33,101 nt of DNA, taken from the NCBI GenBank assembly GCA_913031625.1, contig CAJWGB010000037.1:1-33101 (forward strand). Reading direction: 5' to 3'. The stretch's first letter is position 1. Each line of letters begins with the position of its first letter. The notes below the pieces were generated by a model. It saw nothing but the letters and a program-made list of their open reading frames with translations. It was not told the origin of the DNA and made no database searches. This DNA is from an uncultured Planctomycetaceae bacterium. GTDB taxonomy: Bacteria > Planctomycetota > Planctomycetia > Planctomycetales > Planctomycetaceae. A program made the translations under genes and the position numbers. Positions 1 to 7,975 of this stretch are shown in pieces.

Positions 1-129
1 GCAGCCGATGTCGGAGTAGCCCAGGTCGTCGGTCAGCATGAAGATTACGTTCGGCCGCGCGTCCTGTTCAGCAGACAAACAAGAGTTCCAAAGCAAAGCC
101 AGGCACAGTAACTGGATGTTGATTCTCAT
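1..129 (-). CDS. Sulfatase, N-terminal 43 residues (runs off window)
   Basis: Reading the minus strand from the ATG at 129-127 gives a hydrophobic signal peptide (MRINIQLLCLALLWNSCLSA, residues 1-20) followed by ARPNVIFMLTDDLGYSDIGC. The PNVIFxLTDDLGYxDxG block is the first metal-binding motif of type I sulfatases (alkaline phosphatase superfamily); its paired Asp residues bind the active-site calcium. The formylglycine motif CxPSR would lie beyond the window edge, so neither substrate nor activity can be judged. Planctomycetes carry many exported sulfatases that desulfate marine polysaccharides, which fits the signal peptide. The start is chosen because it places the signal peptide at the N-terminus and the frame stays open to base 1. 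No other family is a serious alternative. Confidence 0.85.
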   Translation of the reverse strand, partial: MRINIQLLCLALLWNSCLSAEQDARPNVIFMLTDDLGYSDIGC

Positions 130-334
130 ATGCCGCTGCCTTCCAGTCCCTTTGCATGCCAGGCACGGGACTATTCACAAAAGCGTCCGAAGCAGATCCA
201 GTTGTCTCGATACTTCGCGGACTTTGATACCTGATTCGGTCGACGCCATTCTCCGATTACCGCCCTTGGTAATATGCATGGCAGAACCTCGGCGGCGATA
301 TCGAACATGAGACGCCGCGAACAGGTTAAATTAA

Positions 335-408
<74 letters not shown>

Positions 409-504
409 GTGATCAGTCATTCAGTCTACGCTGGAATCACTGAAACTACAACAATCTGGCTCACTGCTGAAGCGGGGAGGATCTATCGCTTCACACGGTT
501 CGGT

Positions 505-600
505 CACTCTCTCTGTACTCTGTGATGATTTGAGTTTTCGTGCGGTGCCCGTTCTTCTGGCAGGTGATTCACCACAGAGAGCACCGAGGAACACGGAGTT
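505..600. repeat. CACAGAG dispersed repeat, two arms with heads inward
   Basis: Two copies of a purine-rich motif resembling CACCACAGAGnnCACAGAG lie in opposite orientation in the spacer before the DUF1501 gene. The left arm, read on the minus strand at 530-505, begins AATCATCACAGAGTACAGAG. The right arm, read on the plus strand from 567, begins GATTCACCACAGAGAGCACC. Both arms are diverged from the copy at 4976-5076 and their AATCACC heads face each other. It does not encode protein. Confidence 0.6.
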
Positions 601-663
601 GGTTCTCTCTTTGGCAGTGATAGGTAAACTGATACCCATCCGGATTGTAAGAGGTACGTCCCC

Positions 664-2115
664 ATGACTGACACAAACGCAGTGATCCGCCGGCAGTTTC
701 TTGGCCATGTTGCAACGGCACCCGCTGGCATCGGCCTTATGCATTTGCTGGCGGGTGAGAGTGCTCGGGCTGAAGACGAAAACGCGCCGAAGGCAGACTG
801 GTCGCCGGGGATGGGGAAGACTCATCACGCACCGAAAGCCAAACGTGTCCTGCAGATCTTCTGTCCAGGAGCCGCGTCTCACATGGACCTGTGGGAACAT
901 AAGCCGTCGCTGGAGAAACATCATGGCAAGCCGTTGCCCGGGGAAGGGGAGTTCTTTTCGTTTCAGGGGAAGAATGGCAACCTGATGCGCAGCCCGTGGG
1001 ACTTTGTTCCCTGCGGCGAGAGTGGTAAGCGAATCACGTCAATGTTGCCCGGAATGGCACAACACGTGGACGACATTGCCTTCTTTCATGCCATGCACAG
1101 CAAGTCGAATACTCATGGGCCTGGCTGCATCTTTATGAATTCAGGACATCCCCTGGAAGGGTTCCCAAGTGCCGGTGCCTGGACCAGTTATGCACTGGGC
1201 AGTCTCAATGAGAACCTGCCGGCGTATGTTGCTATCACCGATCTTCGCGGAGAACCTCCCAACGGCAAGGCGAACTGGTCCAACGGGTTTCTGCCAGCTC
1301 GCCATCAGGCGATCATGATGAGCGACCAGAAACAGATCCGAAATCTGCAACGACCGGATTCCATTGGCGAAGCCGAGGAACGTGATGCCAGGTCTCTGCT
1401 GAATCAGCTCAACCAGAAGTACGCTGCGGCCAACCCGGGGGAGTCAGATCTCAGAGCACGCATCGCCGCCTATGAACTCGGAGGGCGAATGCAGTTGTCT
1501 GCTCCCGAGGTCTCTGAACTCAGTCGGGAATCCGCGGCGACTCACAAACTCTACGGCACTCAGGATGAGAACAGATTGAAGGCAGCGTATGCCCGCAATT
1601 GTCTGCTGGCTCGACGCCTGTTGGAACGCGATGTTCGTTACGTGAGTCTGTATTGTGCGTCGCGGGCGTCCGGAGTTGATGGTCTGCTGAACTGGGATGC
1701 TCATAAGACGCTCAAGGCAGACTACGAGCGACACTGTCCGATTTTTGATCAGCCGACCGCGGCGCTGCTGAGTGACCTCAAACAGTCCGGCCTGCTCAAA
1801 GATACGCTTGTTCTTTGGGCGACCGAGTTCGGTCGCATGCCCACCCATCAGGACGGCACAGCCGGTCGGGATCACAACCCGGACGGATTTACGTGCTGGA
1901 TGATGGGAGCCGGCGTGAAGGGAGGGGTGAGTTATGGTGCGACGGACGAGTTCGGGCGGCGCGCGGAGGTCAATCCCACGACGGTCTGGGACTTTTATGC
2001 GACCGTGCTGCACCTGCTCGGATTCGATCATGAACGTCTGACGTGGTACCACAACGGGCTCGACCGGCGGCTCACGGACGTGCACGGAAATGTAATTTCG
2101 GAGGTGCTGGCATGA
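664..2115 (+). CDS. DUF1501 domain-containing protein, Tat-type signal
   Basis: This 483-residue protein belongs to the DUF1501 family, a sulfatase/alkaline-phosphatase-like fold abundant in Planctomycetes whose function is unproven. Residues 9-40 carry a twin-arginine-like leader (RRQFLG, then a hydrophobic stretch), so export is likely. Family hallmarks are the early QIFCPGAASHMDLWEHKP block and the late segment around residues 385-420, ATEFGRMP followed by GRDHNPDGF, which resembles the metal-binding Asp/His region of the superfamily. An AGAGG box about nine bases upstream supports the ATG. Its stop overlaps the next start by four bases, so the two are probably translationally coupled. DUF1501 genes usually pair with DUF1549/DUF1553 genes, as here. 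They are presumed to act together on extracellular polymers, but that is inference. Confidence 0.9.
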   Translation: MTDTNAVIRRQFLGHVATAPAGIGLMHLLAGESARAEDENAPKADWSPGMGKTHHAPKAKRVLQIFCPGAASHMDLWEHKPSLEKHHGKPLPGEGEFFSFQGKNGNLMRSPWDFVPCGESGKRITSMLPGMAQHVDDIAFFHAMHSKSNTHGPGCIFMNSGHPLEGFPSAGAWTSYALGSLNENLPAYVAITDLRGEPPNGKANWSNGFLPARHQAIMMSDQKQIRNLQRPDSIGEAEERDARSLLNQLNQKYAAANPGESDLRARIAAYELGGRMQLSAPEVSELSRESAATHKLYGTQDENRLKAAYARNCLLARRLLERDVRYVSLYCASRASGVDGLLNWDAHKTLKADYERHCPIFDQPTAALLSDLKQSGLLKDTLVLWATEFGRMPTHQDGTAGRDHNPDGFTCWMMGAGVKGGVSYGATDEFGRRAEVNPTTVWDFYATVLHLLGFDHERLTWYHNGLDRRLTDVHGNVISEVLA

Positions 2116-4961
2116 GACACTGCCTCACAACAATCCTGCTCATAATCCTGTGCGTGACATGCACTGCAGATGAGAAGCTGGACTTTGCGGCTGATGTTGT
2201 ACCGATCCTTCAGGAACACTGTCTGCGATGTCATTCCAGCAACAACCGGAAAGGTGACGTGTCGCTTGAGACGGTGAACGATCTACGCGACGGCGACTAC
2301 CTTGTGGCCGGAAAACCAGAAGAGAGCCACCTCATTGAGTTGATCGCCGGTGTGGATGACGAGCCACCGGAAATGCCAAAAGAGGGTAAGCCGCTGTCGA
2401 AGGAACAGGTCGATGTGATTCGTCAGTGGATCGAAGGCGGCGCGGACTGGCCAGAGGATCTGGTTGTGCGTGAAAAGTCGCGGGCTGACGAATCATGGTG
2501 GTCCTTGCAGCCGCTGACACCGCCAGAGGATGGCCGGACGATTGATACCTACATTGACGCGGTGTTGAAGCGAGAGAAACTCCAGCGGAATCCTCACGCC
2601 TCACGAGCGGAATTGATTCGGCGAGCCACGTATGACCTGACCGGGCTTCCACCGACGCCCGAAGAAGTCGAGCAGTTCGTCAACAGTGATGACCCTGAAG
2701 CGTGGCCGAAGTTAATCGATCGTCTGCTGGAGTCTCCTCACTATGGCGAACGCTGGGGGCGGCACTGGCTGGACGTGGTGCGGTTTGGTGAAAGCAATGG
2801 GTTTGAGCGAAACGTAATTTACAAAGATGCATGGCCGTTTCGTGACTACGTGATTCGATCCATCAATGAAGACAAGCCGTTCAACACTTTCATCCGAGAG
2901 CATCTGGCAGGAGATGTATTTGGAAAGGATGATCCTCAGGTTGCGGTTGGAACTGTGTTCCTTGTGGCCGGGCCGTACGATGATGTTGGCAATCAGGACC
3001 CGGTGCAGAAGGCTCAGATTCGAGCCAACACCATTGACGAGATGATTCGAGCGAGCGGCGAAGCGTTCCTGGGGCTGACGATTGGTTGTTCCCGGTGTCA
3101 CGATCACAAATTTGATCCGATTCGTCAGGAGGACTACTACAGTTTCTACGCAACATTCTCTGGTGTGAGTCACGGCAGCGCACCTCTGGTGACTCCTCAG
3201 CAGCGCGACGAACGAAATGCGGCACTGACACCTCTTGAGAAACAATTGTCTGAGCTTCAGACGCAGCAGAAGCAGCTTTCCGATGCAATCGTGGGGCGCG
3301 GGCAGAATCGACTTGCTGAACATCAGGCGGTATGGACTCGTCCGGCCGTGGACCCGACCGGGACTGAAGACACCTTCGATCCCGTGGCTGCAAAGTTCGT
3401 GCGACTGGTGTGTGAGGCTCAGGACACGAATCCAGCGTCTCGCAGTGGCTTTGGAATCGGTGAATTCGAAGTCTGGTCTGCCGGGGACAACAGTCGCAAC
3501 GTTGCCCTGGCGTCCAATGGCGGCAAAGCATCCGGTGACGCACGAATTATCGAAGATTTCCCGGGAGCGTATGGCCCACAGCTGGCAATCGACGGAAGAA
3601 CGGGCGCTCGCTTCATTGCGCGGGGAAGTGATCTGACGATCGAACTTGCCGAAGTGACCTCGATCAATCGTGTGTTCTTCTTCAGTTCGGGGAAGGAAGA
3701 GACGCGGCGATTTCGGTTTGTGGCTGAATACCGCATTGAAGTCAGCACAGACGGGATGTCATGGCACACTGTTACCAGCAGCGCAGATCGGAAACCAATC
3801 GCCGGTGACCAGTTTCAGAGGCATCGCCTTCTGTTGCGGGAAGCGACTTCCAAAGAGCAAACCCAGCTCAGGGATTTGAAACGAAAAATTGCAGCAGTCA
3901 AAGCCACGATTAGCAAAGTTCCCACGCTGCCGACGGCATGGATAGGCAAGCGTTCGGCGGATGATGCGAAGGGACCCTTTTATATCTTTGAGGGCGGGAG
4001 CCCTCAAAAGAAGGGCCGTGAGGTTGTCCCGGCAAGTTTGTCTGCGCTGCAGAATCAGGGGGCCGGATATCGACTTGAAGCGGCGGCGGCAGAATCGGTA
4101 AGGCGTCAGGCTCTGGCAGACTGGATCGTTCACCCGACTAATCCACTGACGCCGCGCGTGCTGGCCAATCGGTTGTGGCATTACCATTTCGGCACGGGCA
4201 TTGTGGATACTCCGAGCGATCTCGGATACATGGGTGGTCGGCCCACTCATCCAGCCCTGCTGGACTACCTTGCACGTCGTCTGCTGGACCATGGCTGGAA
4301 GCTCAAGCCACTGCATCGCGAGATCATGTTGTCCCGGACCTATCAGCAGTCCAGTGCAAATCGTCCGGAGGCGGCCAAAGCAGATGCGGATGCACGGCTG
4401 TTGTGGCGGTTTCCTCCACGTCGCCTCTCAGCTGAGGAGATTCGGGACACGCTACTGGATGTCGCGGGCCTGTTGACGCACAGAGGAGCAAAAGCAAAGG
4501 GGCCGGTACCGGACGGGGGCCCTGGATTTCGGCTGTACCGATTCATGCAGGACAATGTCTGCACTTACGCTCCTTTGGATAAACATGGGCCGGAGACTTA
4601 TCGGCGAGCCGTCTATCATCAGAATGCGAGGGCGTCCGTCGTTGATCTGATGACCGACTTTGATCAGCCGGACTGTACGTTCTCTGCTCCGCGTCGCGCG
4701 GAAACGACGACACCTTTGCAGGCACTCACGATGCTGAATCACAGCTTTACGATGGATGTGTCAGTTGCTCTGGCGAAGCGGCTTGAGAAGGAGAGCGGTC
4801 CGACTGTCAGGAAACAGATTCAGCGAGCCTGTCAGCTTTGCTATGGTCGGGCAGCGACGCTTGAGGAATTGAAATCCTGCGAAGAGTATGCGACGAAGCA
4901 CGGGATGCCGTCATTGTGTCGTGTGTTGTTGAATACGAGTGAATTGATCTATGTTCGGTAG
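2112..4961 (+). CDS. PSCyt1-DUF1549-DUF1553 planctomycete cytochrome-like protein with discoidin-like insert
   Basis: I take the ATG at 2112 rather than an in-frame ATG at 2043. It overlaps the upstream stop as ATGA, has GGAGG about eight bases before it, and opens with a clean signal peptide (MRHCLTTILLIILCVTCTA). The product is 949 residues. A haem-binding CLRCH motif at 37-41 marks the PSCyt1 cytochrome domain. DUF1549 follows (YGERWGRHWLDVVRFGESNG) with a second CSRCH at 326-330 in the usual CSRCHDHKFDPI context. Residues about 422-560 look like an F5/8 type C (discoidin) carbohydrate-binding insert (FVRLVCE, EVSTDGMSWHTV). DUF1553 covers about 665-930 (LANRLWHYHFG, RRLSAEEIRD). These proteins are thought to be exported redox or polymer-degrading partners of DUF1501 proteins; the biochemical role is unknown. 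Confidence 0.92.
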   Translation: MRHCLTTILLIILCVTCTADEKLDFAADVVPILQEHCLRCHSSNNRKGDVSLETVNDLRDGDYLVAGKPEESHLIELIAGVDDEPPEMPKEGKPLSKEQVDVIRQWIEGGADWPEDLVVREKSRADESWWSLQPLTPPEDGRTIDTYIDAVLKREKLQRNPHASRAELIRRATYDLTGLPPTPEEVEQFVNSDDPEAWPKLIDRLLESPHYGERWGRHWLDVVRFGESNGFERNVIYKDAWPFRDYVIRSINEDKPFNTFIREHLAGDVFGKDDPQVAVGTVFLVAGPYDDVGNQDPVQKAQIRANTIDEMIRASGEAFLGLTIGCSRCHDHKFDPIRQEDYYSFYATFSGVSHGSAPLVTPQQRDERNAALTPLEKQLSELQTQQKQLSDAIVGRGQNRLAEHQAVWTRPAVDPTGTEDTFDPVAAKFVRLVCEAQDTNPASRSGFGIGEFEVWSAGDNSRNVALASNGGKASGDARIIEDFPGAYGPQLAIDGRTGARFIARGSDLTIELAEVTSINRVFFFSSGKEETRRFRFVAEYRIEVSTDGMSWHTVTSSADRKPIAGDQFQRHRLLLREATSKEQTQLRDLKRKIAAVKATISKVPTLPTAWIGKRSADDAKGPFYIFEGGSPQKKGREVVPASLSALQNQGAGYRLEAAAAESVRRQALADWIVHPTNPLTPRVLANRLWHYHFGTGIVDTPSDLGYMGGRPTHPALLDYLARRLLDHGWKLKPLHREIMLSRTYQQSSANRPEAAKADADARLLWRFPPRRLSAEEIRDTLLDVAGLLTHRGAKAKGPVPDGGPGFRLYRFMQDNVCTYAPLDKHGPETYRRAVYHQNARASVVDLMTDFDQPDCTFSAPRRAETTTPLQALTMLNHSFTMDVSVALAKRLEKESGPTVRKQIQRACQLCYGRAATLEELKSCEEYATKHGMPSLCRVLLNTSELIYVR

Positions 4962-4975
4962 TGGGGTGGGGTTTG

Positions 4976-5076
4976 AATCACCACAGAGAGCACAGAGAGC
5001 ACAGAGGTGCAGAGGTACACAGAGTAGAATCCGTGTCTGTCTTTCTCGGTGTACCTCTGTGTCCTCTGTGGTAATT
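4976..5076. repeat. CACAGAG palindromic element, complete copy
   Basis: This roughly 101-base element fills the spacer between two plus-strand genes. The left arm starts AATCACCACAGAG and continues with several CACAGAG units. The right arm, read on the minus strand from 5076, starts AATTACCACAGAG and is an imperfect inverted copy. The centre holds TAGAATCCGTGTCTGTC. Heads face outward, giving a long hairpin in RNA. It may act as a terminator or mobile palindrome. Minus-strand frames through it yield Cys/Leu-rich artefact peptides. Confidence 0.75.
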
Positions 5077-5090
5077 AAAGGGAGCGACAG

Positions 5091-6497
5091 ATGCGTGTGT
5101 GTACATTGTTGACATGTCTGGTTGTGCTGGTGCCGTTTGCAAGGGCCGATCTGAAGGCTGGAGCTGCAACAAGCAACATCACTCCTGAACTGGGGCGTGA
5201 GATCATCGGCGGCTTTGTACCGTTTCCGGCGACTCACATACACGACGAACTGCACGCTCGCTGCCTGGTGCTCGACGATGGCAGGACGCGTCTGGCGATT
5301 GTGGTGTGTGACCTTCTGGGCATCGACCGCATCGTGAGTGAAGACGCGCGGCTGTTGATTGAGCGGAACAGTGGCATCCCGAAAGAGCGAGTGTTGATCA
5401 GTGGGACGCATACGCATTCCGCGGCCAGTGCTCTCGGATCGGATCCTCGCGCGCTGAAGCAGCACCCGGATGAGTACCAGGCGTTTGTGTCGCGACGCAT
5501 TGCAGACGGAGTTGCTCGTGCGATCAACAACCTGCGGCCGGCGGAACTGGCATTCGGCACGGTGGATGTCCCGGAACACGTGTTCAATCGCCGCTGGCAC
5601 ATGCGTCCCGGCAGCATTCCCGCAAACCCGTTCGGAGGTGGAGACCTCGTGAAAATGAATCCTCCGCGAGGGAATGCGAACCTCGTGGAGCCTGCCGGAC
5701 CGACCGATCCGACTGTGTCTTATTTCTCCGTGCGGCACACCGACGGCACGCCCCTTGCGCTCTATGCAGCCTACTCATTGCATTACGTTGGCGGGGTTGG
5801 CAAAGGTCACGTTTCCGCGGACTACTTTGCTGTATTCAGTGAGCGTCTCAAGCAGCTGATTGCTCCCAATGAGCGGGGTGACCGGGCTCCGTTTGTTGCC
5901 ATGATGGCGAATGGGACGAGTGGCGATATCAATAACATTAACTTCCGGAACCCTCGCCCACGAAAGCAGCCCTATGAACAGATGCGATATGTTGGCAGGG
6001 ACGTTGCGGCCAAAGTGCAGGATTCCATGCAAGACCTGAAGTATTCCGCCGACATCTCTCTGGCGGCCGTCTATCGGGAGCCACTTATCCAGTGGCGGAA
6101 GGTGTCTGCAGAAACGAAGAAATGGGCGGAGGAGACGATCGCTGCCGGTAAGCAGAGCGAAAGAGACCTCTCATTTATCTATGCCCAGCGAACAATGCGG
6201 CAGGCCAACTATCCAGCAACGACGACGGTGCCGCTGCATGTGTTGCGGATTGGCGATCTATGCATTGGGACGATGCCATTTGAGGTGTTTTGTGAAATCG
6301 GGATCGAGTTTCGGGAGCAGTGTCCCGTGCAGCCCGCCTTCATGGTGGAATTGGCGCACGGTTACTTCGGGTATCTTCCAACTCCACGGCATCGTGATCT
6401 TGGTGGCTATGAGACATGGCTGGGCACGAATCGTGTGGAGAAGCAGGCTTCAGAGAAGCTGCTGAAGGAACTGCTGGAGATGGCTGAAGAGCTGTAG
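5091..6497 (+). CDS. Neutral/alkaline ceramidase-like exported hydrolase
   Basis: The 468-residue product has a short signal peptide (residues 1-19, ending FARA) and then LKAGAATSNITPELG, the typical opening of the neutral/alkaline non-lysosomal ceramidase superfamily. The zinc-binding hallmark GTHTHSA sits at residues 105-111. A second conserved block is HYVGG at about 227, and FVAMMANGTSGDIN (about 265-278) corresponds to the family's NGTSGDI nucleophile-region motif. True ceramidases are about 650-750 residues and have a C-terminal immunoglobulin-like domain. This protein is shorter and lacks it, so the substrate may not be a sphingolipid. An AAGGGAG box 10-12 bases before the ATG supports the start. 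It is separated from the upstream gene by the CACAGAG palindrome. Confidence 0.85.
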   Translation: MRVCTLLTCLVVLVPFARADLKAGAATSNITPELGREIIGGFVPFPATHIHDELHARCLVLDDGRTRLAIVVCDLLGIDRIVSEDARLLIERNSGIPKERVLISGTHTHSAASALGSDPRALKQHPDEYQAFVSRRIADGVARAINNLRPAELAFGTVDVPEHVFNRRWHMRPGSIPANPFGGGDLVKMNPPRGNANLVEPAGPTDPTVSYFSVRHTDGTPLALYAAYSLHYVGGVGKGHVSADYFAVFSERLKQLIAPNERGDRAPFVAMMANGTSGDINNINFRNPRPRKQPYEQMRYVGRDVAAKVQDSMQDLKYSADISLAAVYREPLIQWRKVSAETKKWAEETIAAGKQSERDLSFIYAQRTMRQANYPATTTVPLHVLRIGDLCIGTMPFEVFCEIGIEFREQCPVQPAFMVELAHGYFGYLPTPRHRDLGGYETWLGTNRVEKQASEKLLKELLEMAEEL

Positions 6498-6538
6498 GGT
6501 TAGTGTATTGCCCGGATGGCACGTGTTGGGTTGTTCGT

Positions 6539-6556
6539 GTCAGGTTGAAACCTGAC
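6539..6556. terminator. Stem-loop between convergent genes
   Basis: GTCAGGTT-GA-AACCTGAC is a perfect 8-bp inverted repeat, 41 bases after the ceramidase-like stop and about 90 bases after the end of the opposing transporter gene. Its place between convergent genes suggests a bidirectional terminator or a REP-like element. No strong T tract follows on either side. Confidence 0.5.
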
Positions 6557-6643
6557 CTGCGGATACAGCGATCAGTGTTGCGGGACTGTTGGATGGCCGA
6601 CTCCCAGAGCTGTCGCTCGACCCTCCTCGGGGACGCTGATGTG

Positions 6644-7975
6644 CTACGGCAAAGCGACCGTAAACAGGACTGTAAATACGAATTCGATCCCCAACGCAGT
6701 CAGCAACGCCGTTTGGATCAGGGTTCGTGTGTCCACCTTCTTCTGACCACTGATGAGCTGGCCCACCGCAAACACCGTCACGGCGGTCGTGACCGCAAAT
6801 GGCAGGTCCGTCTTTTCCAGCAACAGGACCCAGACGGAAACGATCAGCAGACACCCGATTGCTGCCGTATGTCTGAGGGGGGCAGTCCGTGACTCTTTCT
6901 GGTCCGTTCGACCTGCCAGAACAATGACAATCGCCAAAACAACACACAGTGTTCCCGCCCAGAATGGAAAGTCAGGCAGGTCTGCCTCTGACTGTTCCGC
7001 CAGAGGAGCCAGTTCGTTCATTCTGGCCACCATGCGGTCGTTGAGTTCCACGCCATCGAGATAGTTGCGTTCGATCGACCACTTTGTCAGTGCCCCGATT
7101 ACTTCTGTGTCCTGCATGGTCTGCTTCAATGCCGACCGCAGGTTGTCCTTCACAGACTCCGGTGTGCCCTGGGGAGCCAGCCAGTAGTAGGCGTTACCGG
7201 AAGTGACTTCGATTCCTTCATTCAGGCAGGTCGACGTGGTTCCGAGTGCTGCGGGAGTTTTCTCTGACAGTGAAACGAGTGCTCGGATGTTTTTGTCAGC
7301 GGGTGTTCCTTCTTCGTTGACAAAGCTGAGATACTCGGCCAGCGAAAAGATGCCGGCTTCGAGGTGCCCGCCAATGAGCTCGATGTACCGTTTCTGTCCG
7401 CCTCCTGATGTGATCAGGTTGAAGCGGGCACCGGGAACAGCCGCTTCCAGCTGCCGCGCTGTGAAGTGAGCGGGAGACCCGGCGTTCGCTCCAAACCGAA
7501 GTGTGCCAGGTTCGGCCTTCGCGTCGTTCAGAAGTTCGGTCACTGATTTCCACGGGGCGTCTTCACGGACTACCACGACAAGGTGAACCGTTCCGGTTCT
7601 TGCGATGAGATCGAAGTCTGCAGGTCCGAAGGGGACCGTGCCTGATAACTGTGTTGTGATGAGTGATTCATGATGACACAAAATGCGATAGCCATCCGGC
7701 CGAGCGTCTTTTACGTAGCGGCTGCCAATCGTCCCGCTGCCTCCCGGCTGATTGATGATGACCAGCGGCTGCGGAAGTCGTTGATTGTCCTCGATACTCT
7801 TTGTCATCAGTCGGACAAAACTGTCGGTACCGCCGCCAGCAGAGTAGGGCACCACCACATGAATCGGACGTGCGGGCCATCCATCGCTGTCAGCAGATGG
7901 CAGACTGGTGAAAATCTTCCATCCACACAGGCATGCGATGATGAGCCAGATTGCAGGTTGTAAGATGCGAATCAC
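6644..7975 (-). CDS. Fused TctC-type (Bug) substrate receptor and TctB-type membrane subunit
   Basis: I choose the GTG at 7975-7973. It overlaps the TctA stop as GTGA and has AGAGGA about 12 bases upstream. The protein is 443 residues. Residues 7-23 are one hydrophobic helix. Residues about 36-310 are a Bug-family periplasmic receptor (VPYSAGGGTD at 42-51, NQPGGSGTIGSRYVKDARPDGY, then the SGGGQKRYIELIGGHLEAG ligand loop). Residues about 332-443 hold four further hydrophobic helices and end in a short VALP tail like TctB. In TctABC systems the receptor captures carboxylates and TctA/TctB form the sodium- or proton-coupled carrier. Here no separate tctB or tctC is present. The topology suggests that the receptor sits in the periplasmic loop after TctB helix 1. 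The substrate is unknown. Confidence 0.85.
   Translation of the reverse strand: MIRILQPAIWLIIACLCGWKIFTSLPSADSDGWPARPIHVVVPYSAGGGTDSFVRLMTKSIEDNQRLPQPLVIINQPGGSGTIGSRYVKDARPDGYRILCHHESLITTQLSGTVPFGPADFDLIARTGTVHLVVVVREDAPWKSVTELLNDAKAEPGTLRFGANAGSPAHFTARQLEAAVPGARFNLITSGGGQKRYIELIGGHLEAGIFSLAEYLSFVNEEGTPADKNIRALVSLSEKTPAALGTTSTCLNEGIEVTSGNAYYWLAPQGTPESVKDNLRSALKQTMQDTEVIGALTKWSIERNYLDGVELNDRMVARMNELAPLAEQSEADLPDFPFWAGTLCVVLAIVIVLAGRTDQKESRTAPLRHTAAIGCLLIVSVWVLLLEKTDLPFAVTTAVTVFAVGQLISGQKKVDTRTLIQTALLTALGIEFVFTVLFTVALP

Noticed and set aside
1444-2085. 213-codon minus-strand frame
   Set aside because: It is antisense to the well-supported DUF1501 gene and has no recognisable motif.
4911-5738. 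Minus-strand open frame of 275 codons crossing the CACAGAG palindrome
   Set aside because: It lies antisense to the ceramidase-like gene and its C-terminal Cys/Leu-rich part (LCALCALCG) is the typical artefact of this repeat.
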